44,737 nucleotides of DNA. Source: Dokdonella_A sp039926425 (lineage in GTDB: Bacteria > Pseudomonadota > Gammaproteobacteria > Xanthomonadales > Rhodanobacteraceae). A model generated the notes under the pieces. It made no database searches and was not told the DNA's origin. It saw only the letters and a program-made list of their open reading frames with translations. Positions 25,184 to 33,483 of the stretch are shown here, in pieces; position 1 is the stretch's first letter; every line of letters begins with the position of its first letter. Where the stretch lies: the NCBI RefSeq assembly GCF_039926425.1, contig NZ_JBDSWZ010000074.1, forward strand, positions 1 through 44,737, given 5' to 3'. A program made the position numbers and the translations under genes.

Positions 25184-25894
25184 ATGACCGAACCCCTCAC
25201 CCTCACCCGGCGCGTTGCGCAGCTGTGCGCATGCTCCTACGCCGAAGCCGAACAGGTCATTGCGGATGGCGGCGCGTCGATCAACGGTGCCGTGGTCACC
25301 GATGCGCAGCGGATCGTCGATACCGACACCGTGGAGGTGGCTGCCGCGGCGCATCCCGACGCGATCGAACCTGCGACCGTGCTGGTGCACAAGCCGGCTG
25401 GAATGACGATGGTGCAAGCCGCCGCGCTGGTGGTGCCGGAAACGCGCATGGTCGACGACCCGTCCGGCGTCACGATGCGCAAGCGGCACTACGTGAACCT
25501 GACTCCGCTGATGCCACTCGACGACGACGCCAGCGGGCTCATCGTCTTGAGCCAGGATGGTCGCGTGTGGCGGCGCCTGAGCGAAGACGCCGACGAAATC
25601 GAGCAGGAATTCATCGTCGACGTCGACAGCCGCGGCGGTCCCTACACGCTCGGGCAACTTGCGCGCGGACTCAGCTTCAACGGTCGCGAGCTGCCCGCTT
25701 GCAAGGTGAGTTGGCAGAGCGAATTGCGTCTGCGATTCGCGATGCACAACGTCCAGCGCGGGCAATTGCGTCACATGTGCGGCGCCGTCGGCATCGCGCT
25801 TGTATCAATGCGGCGACTTCGCATTGGCAGCGTGTCGCTCGCCAAGATGCCGGTCGGTACCTGGCGCCCGTTGAAGGCCGGGACAAAGTTCTAG
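25184..25894 (+). CDS. S4-domain pseudouridine-synthase-like protein
   Basis: This 236-residue protein of the RsuA/RluB/RluF family has an S4 domain (residues 7-55, LTRRVAQLCACSYAEAEQVIADGGASING) and a catalytic fold with NLTPLMPLDDDASGLIVLSQDG. Asp113 aligns with the catalytic Asp, but the preceding residues are MPL rather than the near-universal GRL, so the conserved Arg is missing. The C-terminal RGQLRHMCGAVGIALVSMRRLRIG matches the NRQIRRM...V..L.R.RIG region. It may be a functional variant subfamily or an RNA-binding protein without catalysis. It lies 9 bp after the ygjP-like gene. Its stop shares the CTAG tetranucleotide with the stop of the convergent antiporter gene. Confidence 0.8.
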   Translation: MTEPLTLTRRVAQLCACSYAEAEQVIADGGASINGAVVTDAQRIVDTDTVEVAAAAHPDAIEPATVLVHKPAGMTMVQAAALVVPETRMVDDPSGVTMRKRHYVNLTPLMPLDDDASGLIVLSQDGRVWRRLSEDADEIEQEFIVDVDSRGGPYTLGQLARGLSFNGRELPACKVSWQSELRLRFAMHNVQRGQLRHMCGAVGIALVSMRRLRIGSVSLAKMPVGTWRPLKAGTKF

Positions 25895-27093
25895 AGCGGG
25901 TGGTTCGCCGCGCGACCGATTGCGTGCAGACGCGGTGCAACCAGCGGAACCGTCAACATCGTGCTCGCGACCGCCATCAGCAACAGCGCCGTGAAGGTTT
26001 CGCTGGTGATGACCTGACGGTCGAGCAGGATGTTGACGAAGATGATCATGATCAACGCTTTCGTCTGCAGCAGCCAGCCGATGATCCAGCTGTCACCTTT
26101 CTCCCACCCGAGCAGCCAGCCTGCGATCCGCACGCCGACCAGCTTTCCCGCAACCCCGGCGACGAGCAGCACAAGCGCTGCGACGACGACGGCCGATCCG
26201 CCAATGGCCCAGTTGGTGCGCAGTCCGGTCGACAGGAAGAACACGGGCATCACGACCAGAAGGACATGATGGCGCAACAGATCCATGCGCTCCTCGTTGA
26301 ACCAGTCGCGATCGGTGACCGCGCCGGCGAGGAACGCCCCGACCATGAAATGCAGGCCCGCGCGGTCCGCTAGGAAACCGCATGCGGCAAGCCAGATCAG
26401 CCCGACATACCAGCGATCGCTTTCCGGAATCCGCCGCATCAACGCGCGGAATCCCCATGCGACCGGCGCGAACGACACGAGAAATGCGACCTGCATCCCG
26501 ACGCGCTGCCAGTCGAGAAGGATCAGAGCAAGCACACCCCAGATTGCGAGGTCGTCGAGGCTCGCATAGCGCAACACGCGCCTGCCGAGCGGCGCGCGCA
26601 GAATGCCCATTTTCTCCATCAGCAGCACGAGAATCGGCAACGCGGTCACGGCGCATGCCATGCCGACGCCCAGCACGAACTGCCAGGTTGCCGCGGCCGG
26701 CCCGACCCAGCCGCCGCGCCAGGCGAGCATGCCCAACGCTGCGATGCAGCCGAACGCAAGCGGCGTCAGCAACGCGAGGCCCGCGGTGACGCCGCATTCG
26801 AGTCGTTGCTGCCACGCCTGCTCCAGATCGAGCTCGACGCCCGCGATCCAGACGAACACCATCACAGCCCACCACGCGATGCCATTGAGCGACTGGATCA
26901 CCGGGGTCGAGAACACGCTGCCGTAAATATCCGGCGCAAGCGCGCCGAGGATGCCAGGTCCGAGAAGGATGCCGGTGAGGATCTGCACGACGACGAGCGG
27001 CGCGTAATACTCCGTGCGGCCGACACGCCAGATCAGGTAGGGCACCGCGAAGATGATCGTCATCGCGATCAGGAACAATTCGGTGACGTTCAT
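25891..27093 (-). CDS. CPA2-type cation/proton antiporter (Kef-like membrane domain)
   Basis: This 400-residue protein has about 12 hydrophobic helices and belongs to the monovalent cation:proton antiporter-2 group. Characteristic stretches are VVVQILTGILLGPGILG, ACAVTALPILVLLMEKMG, RYASLDDLAIWGVLAL (the acidic SLDD pair in the transport helix), LHFMVGAFLAGAV and VMPVFFLSTGLRTN. There is no C-terminal TrkA-N domain, so regulation by NAD or glutathione as in full Kef proteins is unlikely. It is the second antiporter in the window and unlike the CPA1 one at 1.3-2.6 kb. It ends by overlapping the convergent pseudouridine synthase gene by 4 bp. Confidence 0.88.
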   Translation of the reverse strand: MNVTELFLIAMTIIFAVPYLIWRVGRTEYYAPLVVVQILTGILLGPGILGALAPDIYGSVFSTPVIQSLNGIAWWAVMVFVWIAGVELDLEQAWQQRLECGVTAGLALLTPLAFGCIAALGMLAWRGGWVGPAAATWQFVLGVGMACAVTALPILVLLMEKMGILRAPLGRRVLRYASLDDLAIWGVLALILLDWQRVGMQVAFLVSFAPVAWGFRALMRRIPESDRWYVGLIWLAACGFLADRAGLHFMVGAFLAGAVTDRDWFNEERMDLLRHHVLLVVMPVFFLSTGLRTNWAIGGSAVVVAALVLLVAGVAGKLVGVRIAGWLLGWEKGDSWIIGWLLQTKALIMIIFVNILLDRQVITSETFTALLLMAVASTMLTVPLVAPRLHAIGRAANHPL

Positions 27094-27223
27094 CCCTTCT
27101 CCGCAAGACGATCGTTCGGCCGACCGAGGGCGCCGAACCCTCAGCGCCCGATCGTCACTACGGCAATTCGCGGGCTGGCATCATGCGCCCTGTTGGCGCG
27201 ACGGCGACGCCGTCGCGCCTTGT

Positions 27224-28876
27224 TCACTTGCGCTCTGCAGCACTCGCATCACGCGTGCCGCGGAACTCCGAATCCTTGCCCCAGTTCGGCCATGCGTCCG
27301 AATTGGCGAGATCGGCGCCAAACTTGTAAAGCAGCGGCAAATCATGCGCCATGCCGGCGAAACTCCAGCTTGCGAGCCATTCGTCGGCCGGCTGGTGGTA
27401 GCGCTTGGTGACATAGTCCTTGCCCGCCGCTTCACCCGCTTCAATGCCGCCTTTCACAAGGTCATTGCCCGAACTGAAAGACACCGACGGCACGCCGCGC
27501 TTGGCGAACGGAAAATGGTCCGAACGGAAGAAGTGCCCGGCCTCGGGATGCGGATCGACGACATACGCGAGCCCCATTGCCTTGGCGTCGGCGATGAGCG
27601 TGTCGAGCAGATCGGAGGGAATGCTGCCCGAAGTTGAGAAATTGCGCGCCGGACCTTGCGGATCGAGCGCATCCATATTGATGTCGGCCACGGTCGTCGC
27701 CAGCGGATAAAGCGGCTTGGACGAATAGTATTCGGAGCCCAGCAGCCCGCGTTCTTCGGCGGTGACGTTGAGGAAAACGATCGAGCGCTGCGGCTTTGGC
27801 GCGTGTGCGAATGCACGTCCGAGTTCGATCAGCGCCGCAGTGCCCGTCGCATTGTCCACCGCGCCGTTATAGATGGTGTCGCCCTTCGCGTCCGGTGCGC
27901 CGATGCCCAGATGATCCCAGTGCGCACTGTAGATGACCGTTTCATCGGGGCGCTTGCTGCCTTCGATGCGCCCGACGATGTTCTGCGTATTGATCACCTT
28001 TGCATCGACCGCGTAGTCGGCGGAAAACGTAGCCCCCTTCAGCACGACCGGTTTGAACGCACGTGTCTGCGCCTGCTTCTTGAGTGCATCGAAGTCGAGG
28101 CCGGAGCGCTTGAAGAGATCGACGGTGAAATCACGCTGCACCCAGCCTTCCATCCTCGGATGCACGGATGCCGGGTCGTCGCGAACGATGTCGAACATCG
28201 AATTGGTATTGGAATTCTTGACCGTGGCCCAGCCGTACGACGCGGGATCGCTCTCGTGGATCACCAGCAAGCCGACCGCACCCTGGCGCGCGGCTTCTTC
28301 GAACTTGTACGTCCAGCGACCGTAGTAGGTCATCGCCTTGCCACCGAAATCGCCGGTGCCAGTTTCGAAATCAGGATCGTTGATGAGCACGAGCGCGACC
28401 TTGCCATGCAGGTCGATCCCCTTGAAGTCATCCCAGTTGCGTTCCGGCGCTTTTACTCCATAGCCGGCGAACACGATCGGCGCGTTGTGGATCGTCACGG
28501 CCTTCGAACCGTCCATCGCGGCGCGGACGGCGATTTCCGTGCCTTGCGTCAGCGCCTGCGCCTTGCCGCCGACATCGACCGAAAATTTCGGCGTGCCCGT
28601 GATGTCGGCGCGCAGCAGCGGCACCGCCTGTGTCCATGCGCGCTTGCCGTCCTTGAGGTCACCACCTGGCTGCAAACCGGCTTCCTTCATCTGCGAGATC
28701 ACGTACGCGACCGTTTTCGTTTCGCCAGCAGTCGCCGGACCACGCCCTTCGAACGCGTCGGACGACAGCGTCTTCACCTCGTCCGACAGACGCTTCGGAT
28801 CAAAGGACGGAGGGGCCGCAGACATCGCGGCGGCGGAAACGGAGAAGGTGACAAGAGAGAACAGCCAACGCTGCAT
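27224..28876 (-). CDS. exported M28-family zinc aminopeptidase with PA-like insert
   Basis: This 550-residue peptidase has a signal peptide (MQRWLFSLVTFSVSAAAMSAA). It shows an N-terminal SDAFEGRGPATAGETKTVAYVISQMKEAGLQP segment, a protease-associated (PA) type insert (VFAGYGVKAPERNWDDFKGIDLHGKVALVL) and the M28 zinc site. The site comprises YSAHWDHLG (about residue 317), GAVDNATGTAALIELG, TAEERGLLGSEYY and FFRSDHFPFAKRGVPS. It should remove N-terminal amino acids from peptides in the periplasm or outside. The start at 28876 has GGAG about 9 bases upstream and begins the signal; the open frame to 29200 is non-homologous. It is divergent from the methyltransferase gene. Confidence 0.93.
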   Translation of the reverse strand: MQRWLFSLVTFSVSAAAMSAAPPSFDPKRLSDEVKTLSSDAFEGRGPATAGETKTVAYVISQMKEAGLQPGGDLKDGKRAWTQAVPLLRADITGTPKFSVDVGGKAQALTQGTEIAVRAAMDGSKAVTIHNAPIVFAGYGVKAPERNWDDFKGIDLHGKVALVLINDPDFETGTGDFGGKAMTYYGRWTYKFEEAARQGAVGLLVIHESDPASYGWATVKNSNTNSMFDIVRDDPASVHPRMEGWVQRDFTVDLFKRSGLDFDALKKQAQTRAFKPVVLKGATFSADYAVDAKVINTQNIVGRIEGSKRPDETVIYSAHWDHLGIGAPDAKGDTIYNGAVDNATGTAALIELGRAFAHAPKPQRSIVFLNVTAEERGLLGSEYYSSKPLYPLATTVADINMDALDPQGPARNFSTSGSIPSDLLDTLIADAKAMGLAYVVDPHPEAGHFFRSDHFPFAKRGVPSVSFSSGNDLVKGGIEAGEAAGKDYVTKRYHQPADEWLASWSFAGMAHDLPLLYKFGADLANSDAWPNWGKDSEFRGTRDASAAERK

Positions 28877-29095
28877 GGGCAACACTCCAGATCGTGAATC
28901 AGCGAATGCTAGAGTCTCCTTGCCGAGGGGTCCAGTGCAGGATGGCCTGCGACGTGCAGCAAGAGCTCTTTCACGTAACATGCGCACGGACTCGCACACG
29001 TCCACGCAATCCACACGACGTTTCTGCGGCGACCCATCGCTCCCTTCCCGCGATTTCCTATTGTCGCGGCCGCACGTTGCACACCGGGAGCACAC

Positions 29096-29833
29096 ATGCA
29101 GGGATATGTCACACGCCGGATTGTCCTTCGCTTCGGCGATCAGGACTATCGCATCCGCGCGTTGAGCGATCTCCAGCAATTTGCCGATCCGGACCAGCAT
29201 GCCGAACGCGCAGGCATCTCATCGGCACAATGGGCATTGTTCGGACAGGTATGGCCCGCAGCTCGCATGCTTGCCGAAGCGATGAGCCGCCACGCAATCG
29301 CCGGCAAGCGCATTCTCGAAATCGGATGCGGCCTTGGCTTGGCGAGCCTCGTGCTGCAGTGTCGTGGCGCGGACGTCGTCGCCAGCGATTACCATCCGCT
29401 TGCCGAGGTGTTTCTCGCCTACAACTGCGCCTTGAATGAACTGCCGGCGGTGAGCTATCGGGAGCTGCAATGGTCAGTTCCGAACGAGACGCTCGGCCGC
29501 TTCGATCTGATCATCGGCAGCGACATCCTGTACGAACGCGACCACTCCAGCCTTCTCGCTGCGCTCGTCTCGCGACACGCCAGTGAACTCGCGGAGGTCC
29601 TCATCAGCGACCCCGGCCGCGGCAACAGTGGTCCGTTGACGCGCGCACTGGCGGCGCAAGGTTTCGACGTGAGCGAACAGCGCGGCCCGATGGGCACCAA
29701 CGATACGCCGCCCTTTCGCGGGCGCCTGTTGAGCTATCGGCGCAGTGCTCGCGTGCCCGGGTCAGTCGCGGATGCCGGTCAAATGGCGACAGGTTGCGAA
29801 GGGACTCACCGTCCCGGTCCGCTGGCGGGCTGA
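29096..29833 (+). CDS. class I SAM-dependent methyltransferase (lysine-methyltransferase-like)
   Basis: This soluble 245-residue protein has the AdoMet motif ILEIGCGLGLASLVLQCRGADVVASDYHP (about residues 73-101) and a post-motif segment DLIIGSDILYERDHSSLLAAL. The combination resembles the methyltransferase-16 group, which includes protein-lysine methyltransferases, rather than small-molecule or rRNA enzymes. The substrate cannot be named from sequence. The C-terminal 25 residues (after LLSYRR) look disordered and may be a run-on. ATG 29096 has GGGAG 6 bases upstream. The gene is convergent with trxC, with 31 bp between stops. Confidence 0.82.
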   Translation: MQGYVTRRIVLRFGDQDYRIRALSDLQQFADPDQHAERAGISSAQWALFGQVWPAARMLAEAMSRHAIAGKRILEIGCGLGLASLVLQCRGADVVASDYHPLAEVFLAYNCALNELPAVSYRELQWSVPNETLGRFDLIIGSDILYERDHSSLLAALVSRHASELAEVLISDPGRGNSGPLTRALAAQGFDVSEQRGPMGTNDTPPFRGRLLSYRRSARVPGSVADAGQMATGCEGTHRPGPLAG

Positions 29834-29864
29834 CGCGGGCGCCACCCGACGCAGCGCAGTCGAC

Positions 29865-30311
29865 TCACCCACCCGGCAGTTGCGACATGGCCCAGCGCAC
29901 GATGTCGTCCGTGCCCATTGCGCCCGATTGGCGCGCCACCTCTCGGCCGTTCGCGAACACGATCAGCGTCGGGATGCTGCGAATTGCAAATCGCGTCCCG
30001 AGCGCTGGCTCGGCGTCGGTGTCCACCTTTGCAAGGCGCATCCGCGGCTCCAGTTGTCGCGCGGCGGCCGCGAAATGTTTTGCCATGCCGACGCACGGAC
30101 CACACCAGGGCGCCCAGAAATCGACCAGAAGCGGGACGCCGCTTCGCAGGGCATGCCGGTCGAATTCGCCGGTCGTCAGCACGATCGGCTTTGCCTGGAA
30201 CAGCGCAACGTGGCAGCGGCCGCAGGTCGGCGATTCCGCGACGCGATCGACCGCCGCACGGTTCATCGCACCGCAGGACGGGCATGGAATCAGAATGGGC
30301 ATTGCGTTCAT
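29865..30311 (-). CDS. trxC: thioredoxin 2 (TrxC)
   Basis: This 148-residue cytoplasmic thioredoxin has an N-terminal zinc finger: CPSC (Cys10, Cys13) and CGRC (Cys30, Cys33). The catalytic motif is WAPWCGPC (Cys70, Cys73), followed by IRSIPTLIVFANGREV with the cis-Pro. The two-domain arrangement is diagnostic for TrxC, which in E. coli is induced by OxyR under peroxide stress, consistent with katG in the same window. I did not find a clear OxyR pattern upstream. The start is at 30311 (MNAMPILIPC); the second ATG three codons later is equally possible. The longer open frame to 30707 has no homology. Confidence 0.95.
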   Translation of the reverse strand: MNAMPILIPCPSCGAMNRAAVDRVAESPTCGRCHVALFQAKPIVLTTGEFDRHALRSGVPLLVDFWAPWCGPCVGMAKHFAAAARQLEPRMRLAKVDTDAEPALGTRFAIRSIPTLIVFANGREVARQSGAMGTDDIVRWAMSQLPGG

Positions 30312-30617
30312 CGTCGATCTCGTTCCGTTCGACGATAGGTAGGGACGCAGTCTCGCAAGTGCAAGTGCGCTGACAGCGGAACGGGGCGCAGCAACGCACG
30401 ATGGGCCGAAGCGACGCGTCACAATTGGCCGCACACTCCCGTCACAAGCGGACACGCGCCGTTGATTGATCAGGATGCGCCGTGCAAACGCGCTGAATTG
30501 CGTTGGCCTTCTTCTTGCTCTGCGTTGGGCGAGACCCGCGTTCACGGCCCCAGAGCTCAAGGACCGCGCGGTCATCGTCGATCGTCGCGCAACTCCCACC
30601 AACCCACGAGGTGTTCC
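30312..30617. other. 306-bp intergenic region between trxC and a small secreted protein gene
   Basis: No gene is supported; the short open frames lack family features. A 12-bp palindrome GACCGCGCGGTC lies at 30562-30573, about 45 bp before the downstream ATG, and could be an operator. GAGGTG before ATG 30618 is a usable ribosome binding site. I see no riboswitch, and no -10 hexamer that I would defend. Confidence 0.3.
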
Positions 30618-30962
30618 ATGTCCAGCCGAACCGGTTTCAAGATCGCCCTGCTCCTCTGCGCGCTGCCGCTCACCGTGGCGTTCGCGAATGCAGCCGACGA
30701 GTGGCATTTCGTCGTGAAGAACACATCCAAGTCGAAGATCACCGCCCTGCAGGTGTCGCAGGACAACAAGAAATGGGGCGCGTTCGACGTCGGCAGCGGC
30801 ATCGCTGTCGGTGAAACGGCCACGATGGAATGGGACAAGAGCACCGACGGCGAGAATTGCGATCAGTGGATTCGCGCCAAGTTCGCCGACGGCAGCTTCA
30901 GCGAAGCGAGCAAGCAGAACTTTTGCGAAGACCTCGATACCCCGATCGAGTTCGGCGAGTAA
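30618..30962 (+). CDS. small secreted protein, beta-rich, family unnamed
   Basis: This 114-residue protein has a clear signal peptide (IALLLCALPLTVAFANAA, cleavage near residue 26). The mature part EWHFVVKNTSKSKITALQVSQDNKKWGAFDVGSGIAVGETATMEW reads as an alternating beta-sandwich. Two cysteines (ENCDQW and NFCEDL) probably form a disulfide, and the tail is acidic. The pattern N-T-S-K-I--L-S---W---GSGI--G is shared in outline with the protein at 36506-36868, so the two may be distant paralogues. The function is unknown; the location is probably periplasmic. The signal and the GAGGTG site fix the start. Confidence 0.75.
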   Translation: MSSRTGFKIALLLCALPLTVAFANAADEWHFVVKNTSKSKITALQVSQDNKKWGAFDVGSGIAVGETATMEWDKSTDGENCDQWIRAKFADGSFSEASKQNFCEDLDTPIEFGE

Positions 30963-30981
30963 GAACGGGACGTCTGAAGGA

Positions 30982-31023
30982 CGCGGGTGACACGGGCGAC
31001 GTCGTCGCCGGTGTCACCCGCGT
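30982..31023. terminator. long GC-rich stem-loop after the small secreted protein gene
   Basis: GGGTGACAC (30986-30994) pairs perfectly with GTGTCACCC (31012-31020). The stem extends outward by ACG/CGT past one bulged C and inward through GGCGAC/GTCGCC. It starts about 20 bp after the stop codon. There is no T-run, so it may stabilise the 3' end or help Rho-dependent ending rather than be a classical terminator. Confidence 0.45.
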
Positions 31024-31215
31024 TCATTCAAAGCTCCACGTCCATCGGCATCCCGAGCGGACCGGCAAACGACGAAGCCGGACGGAAGCGCCAAATGTCG
31101 AAAACACTGCAACGACGTGGCGCGACTCCAAGGAACATCGTTCGCACTATTGCCCTCGACGGTGTTCAGCTTCAGTATCGAGCGCTGGGTTGAGCCGTTG
31201 GCAAGGGGAAGGCGG

Positions 31216-31695
31216 ATGATCTTCGGAATGACACCATTCACGTTTTTCCACGTGTTGTTGAGTCTGATCGGCATTGCGTCCGGGCTTCTCGTCCTGTTCG
31301 GGATGCTCGCATCCAACCGGCTGCCCGCACTCACGGCGACCTTCCTCGCAACGACGGTCGCGACCAGCGTCACCGGATTTTTCTTTCCGTTCGACCATCT
31401 GCTGCCGTCGCATATCGTCGGCATCATGTCGCTGGCGGCGCTGGCGATTGCGCTCGCTGCGCTGTACGCCCTGCACCTGCGAGGCGCCTGGCGCTGGATC
31501 TATGTCGCAACGGCGGTGTTCCCGCTCTACCTCAACGTGTTCGTGCTCGTGGCGCAGGCGTTCCAGAAAGTGCCGGCGCTGCATGCCCTCGCTCCGACGC
31601 AGGCCGAACCCCCGTTCGCGATTGCGCAGGGCATCGTGCTGTTGGTCTTCATTGCGCTGGGAATTGTCGCGACGAGGAAGTTCCACCCACACTGA
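31216..31695 (+). CDS. small integral membrane protein, function unknown
   Basis: This 159-residue protein is almost entirely hydrophobic, with about five segments (residues 6-28, 35-55, 66-88, 95-118, 133-152). FFHVLLSLIGIASGLLVLFGML and TGFFFPFDHLLPSHIVGIMSL are recognisable in a widespread group of uncharacterised membrane proteins. No cofactor or catalytic motif is seen apart from a conserved-looking HxxxP in the third helix. GGAAGG seven bases before ATG 31216 supports this start. The open frame extends back to 31117 but is not hydrophobic there. It is convergent with the YciI-DUF3297 pair. Confidence 0.7.
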   Translation: MIFGMTPFTFFHVLLSLIGIASGLLVLFGMLASNRLPALTATFLATTVATSVTGFFFPFDHLLPSHIVGIMSLAALAIALAALYALHLRGAWRWIYVATAVFPLYLNVFVLVAQAFQKVPALHALAPTQAEPPFAIAQGIVLLVFIALGIVATRKFHPH

Positions 31696-31749
31696 TCATC
31701 CGCCGGGACGATCAGGACCTGGGCATGACAGGGCCGGTGAACGCGCCCT

Positions 31750-32124
31750 TCAGGCCCCGACCCGGCGCCTGACGTCGGAAAGGTCCTTCAGCGGACGCAC
31801 CTCGATGCTGCCCGTTGCCGCCCACGGAAATTCCATCGCGATGCGCAGCGCTTCGTCCATGTCGGGCGCCTCGATCACGTTAAACCCGCCAAGCATTTCC
31901 TTCGCCTCGGCGAACGGACCGTCCAGCACGGTGCGTCGACCGTTGCGCACGCGGATCGTTTTCGCGGTTGCCGGCGGTTCGAGTTGTTGCGATTCGATCA
32001 GGCTTCCCTGCGACTTCAGCTCGTCGGCATGCACGAAACACTCGCGCATCGTCGTATCGAAGGCGCCGGCGGGCATCGCTTCGACCAGCGTTTCGTCGCT
32101 GTAGATCATCACCAGGAACTTCAC
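31750..32124 (-). CDS. YciI-like (DGPF/YCII) protein
   Basis: This 124-residue protein starts MKFLVMIYSDETLVEAMP and has RRTVLDGPFAEAKEMLGGFNVIEAPDMDEALRIA, including the DGPF motif that gives the family its older name. YCII proteins have a ferredoxin-like fold with a possible His/Asp catalytic site; the function is mostly unknown. Translation starts at GTG 32124, which overlaps the TGA of the DUF3297 gene (GTGA), so the two are coupled. Unlike the DGPF protein at 40.3 kb it has no sigma factor beside it. The two share about the same length and the MDGP/VLDGP core. Confidence 0.9.
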   Translation of the reverse strand: MKFLVMIYSDETLVEAMPAGAFDTTMRECFVHADELKSQGSLIESQQLEPPATAKTIRVRNGRRTVLDGPFAEAKEMLGGFNVIEAPDMDEALRIAMEFPWAATGSIEVRPLKDLSDVRRRVGA

Positions 32125-32399
32125 GTCGTCTCCTCACCGACTGCTGCAGCCCTGGGCGCAGGGCTCTCCTGAAGGTAAGCCACAACCTCGCCCTTCAGCT
32201 TGATAGTCATCGGGTTGCCGTGACGATCGCGGGCGCGCCCGGCGGCGACGCGCACCCAGCCTTCACTGACACAATATTCCTCCACGTCGACCCGTTCCTT
32301 TCCGTTGAAACGAATGCCCACTCCGCGAGCAAGGAGGTCTGCATTGTGGAACGGGCTTTTCGGGTTGACCGCAAGGCGGTCCGGCATCGGTTCGTTCAT
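32121..32399 (-). CDS. DUF3297 family protein
   Basis: This 92-residue protein contains PDRLAVNPKSPFHNADLLARGVGIRFNGKERVDVEEYCVSEGWVRVAAGRARDR, an almost continuous match to DUF3297 as I know it (quoted here as overlapping landmarks: LAVNPKSPFH, VGIRFNGKERVDVEEYC, GWVRVAAG). It is soluble, with no signal peptide, and its function is not established. The gene is first of a two-gene unit; its stop overlaps the GTG of the YciI gene by 4 bases. The start at ATG 32399 lacks a strong Shine-Dalgarno sequence; MPDRLAV four codons in is an alternative. Confidence 0.9.
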   Translation of the reverse strand: MNEPMPDRLAVNPKSPFHNADLLARGVGIRFNGKERVDVEEYCVSEGWVRVAAGRARDRHGNPMTIKLKGEVVAYLQESPAPRAAAVGEETT

Positions 32400-32541
32400 C
32401 GGGTTCGCTCACGCAATGCAGAGGGGTTGGAAGCATAGGCGGGTTGCCCGATGTTGAGTAGGGCTCGCCCCCTCCGCCTGCACTGACGGGCCAACCAGAG
32501 GTCCGCTAGGATAAGCGCCCCGCTGTCCCGAAGGATCCAGT

Positions 32542-33483
32542 GTGCCGCCGATCATTTCCATCCGGAATCTGGAAAAAACCTACAAGTCGGGCTTTCAGGC
32601 CCTGAAGAGAGTCGATCTCGACATCCAGCGCGGCGAAATCTTTGCGTTGCTCGGGCCCAACGGCGCTGGCAAGACCACGCTGATCAGCATTGTCTGCGGA
32701 ATCGTCAATGCCACCGCCGGCAGCGTCACGGCCGATGGTCATGACATCGTGCGCGACTTCCGTCATGCACGTTCGAAGATTGGACTCGTGCCGCAGGAGC
32801 TCTCGACCGACGCGTTCGAAAATGTCTGGTCGACGTTGAAATTCAGTCGCGGGCTCTTCGGCAAGCCGCCCGATCCGGCGCATCTGGAAAAAGTGCTGCG
32901 CGACCTCTCGTTGTGGGACAAGAAGGACAGCAAGATCATGACGCTGTCGGGCGGCATGAAGCGACGCGTTCTGATTGCCAAGGCACTTGCGCACGAACCA
33001 ACCATCCTGTTTCTCGACGAACCGACCGCGGGCGTCGATGTCGAACTGCGCCACGACATGTGGCGCATGGTTCGGCAACTGCGCGAGAACGGCGTCACCA
33101 TCATCCTCACCACGCATTACATCGAGGAAGCGGAGGAGATGGCAGACCGCATTGGCGTGATCAACAAAGGTGAACTCGTCGTGGTCGAGGACAAGTCGGT
33201 GCTGATGCGCAAGCTGGGCAAGAAGCAGCTCACACTCACACTGCAGACGCCACTACTGTCGATTCCAGTCGCGCTCTCCGACCTCCCCCTCGAACTCGCC
33301 CAGGACGGTACCGCACTGGTGTACACCTTCGATACGCAGTCCGACGAAACCGGCATTGCCGCGTTGCTGCGACGTCTCGGCGAGCAGGGCGTCGATTTCA
33401 AGGACCTGCATTCGAGCGAGAGTTCGCTGGAGGACATCTTCGTGAGTCTCGTCCACTCGGCGCCAAAGCGAGTCGCCGCATGA
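32542..33483 (+). CDS. ABC transporter ATP-binding protein (ABC-2 exporter type)
   Basis: This 313-residue cytoplasmic ATPase has Walker A GPNGAGKTT, signature LSGGMKRR, Walker B TILFLDEPTAGVD and the switch His in TTHYIEEAEEMADR. The first ~220 residues are the nucleotide-binding domain; the remaining ~90 form the extension typical of DrrA/YadG-type ABC-2 exporters. Initiation is GTG 32542, with AAGGAT eight bases before it. TAGGAT at about 32508-32513 with an upstream CTGACG is a possible promoter. The last codons overlap the permease gene (ATGA), so ATPase and permease are made together. The substrate is unknown; an export role is inferred. Confidence 0.93.
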   Translation: MPPIISIRNLEKTYKSGFQALKRVDLDIQRGEIFALLGPNGAGKTTLISIVCGIVNATAGSVTADGHDIVRDFRHARSKIGLVPQELSTDAFENVWSTLKFSRGLFGKPPDPAHLEKVLRDLSLWDKKDSKIMTLSGGMKRRVLIAKALAHEPTILFLDEPTAGVDVELRHDMWRMVRQLRENGVTIILTTHYIEEAEEMADRIGVINKGELVVVEDKSVLMRKLGKKQLTLTLQTPLLSIPVALSDLPLELAQDGTALVYTFDTQSDETGIAALLRRLGEQGVDFKDLHSSESSLEDIFVSLVHSAPKRVAA

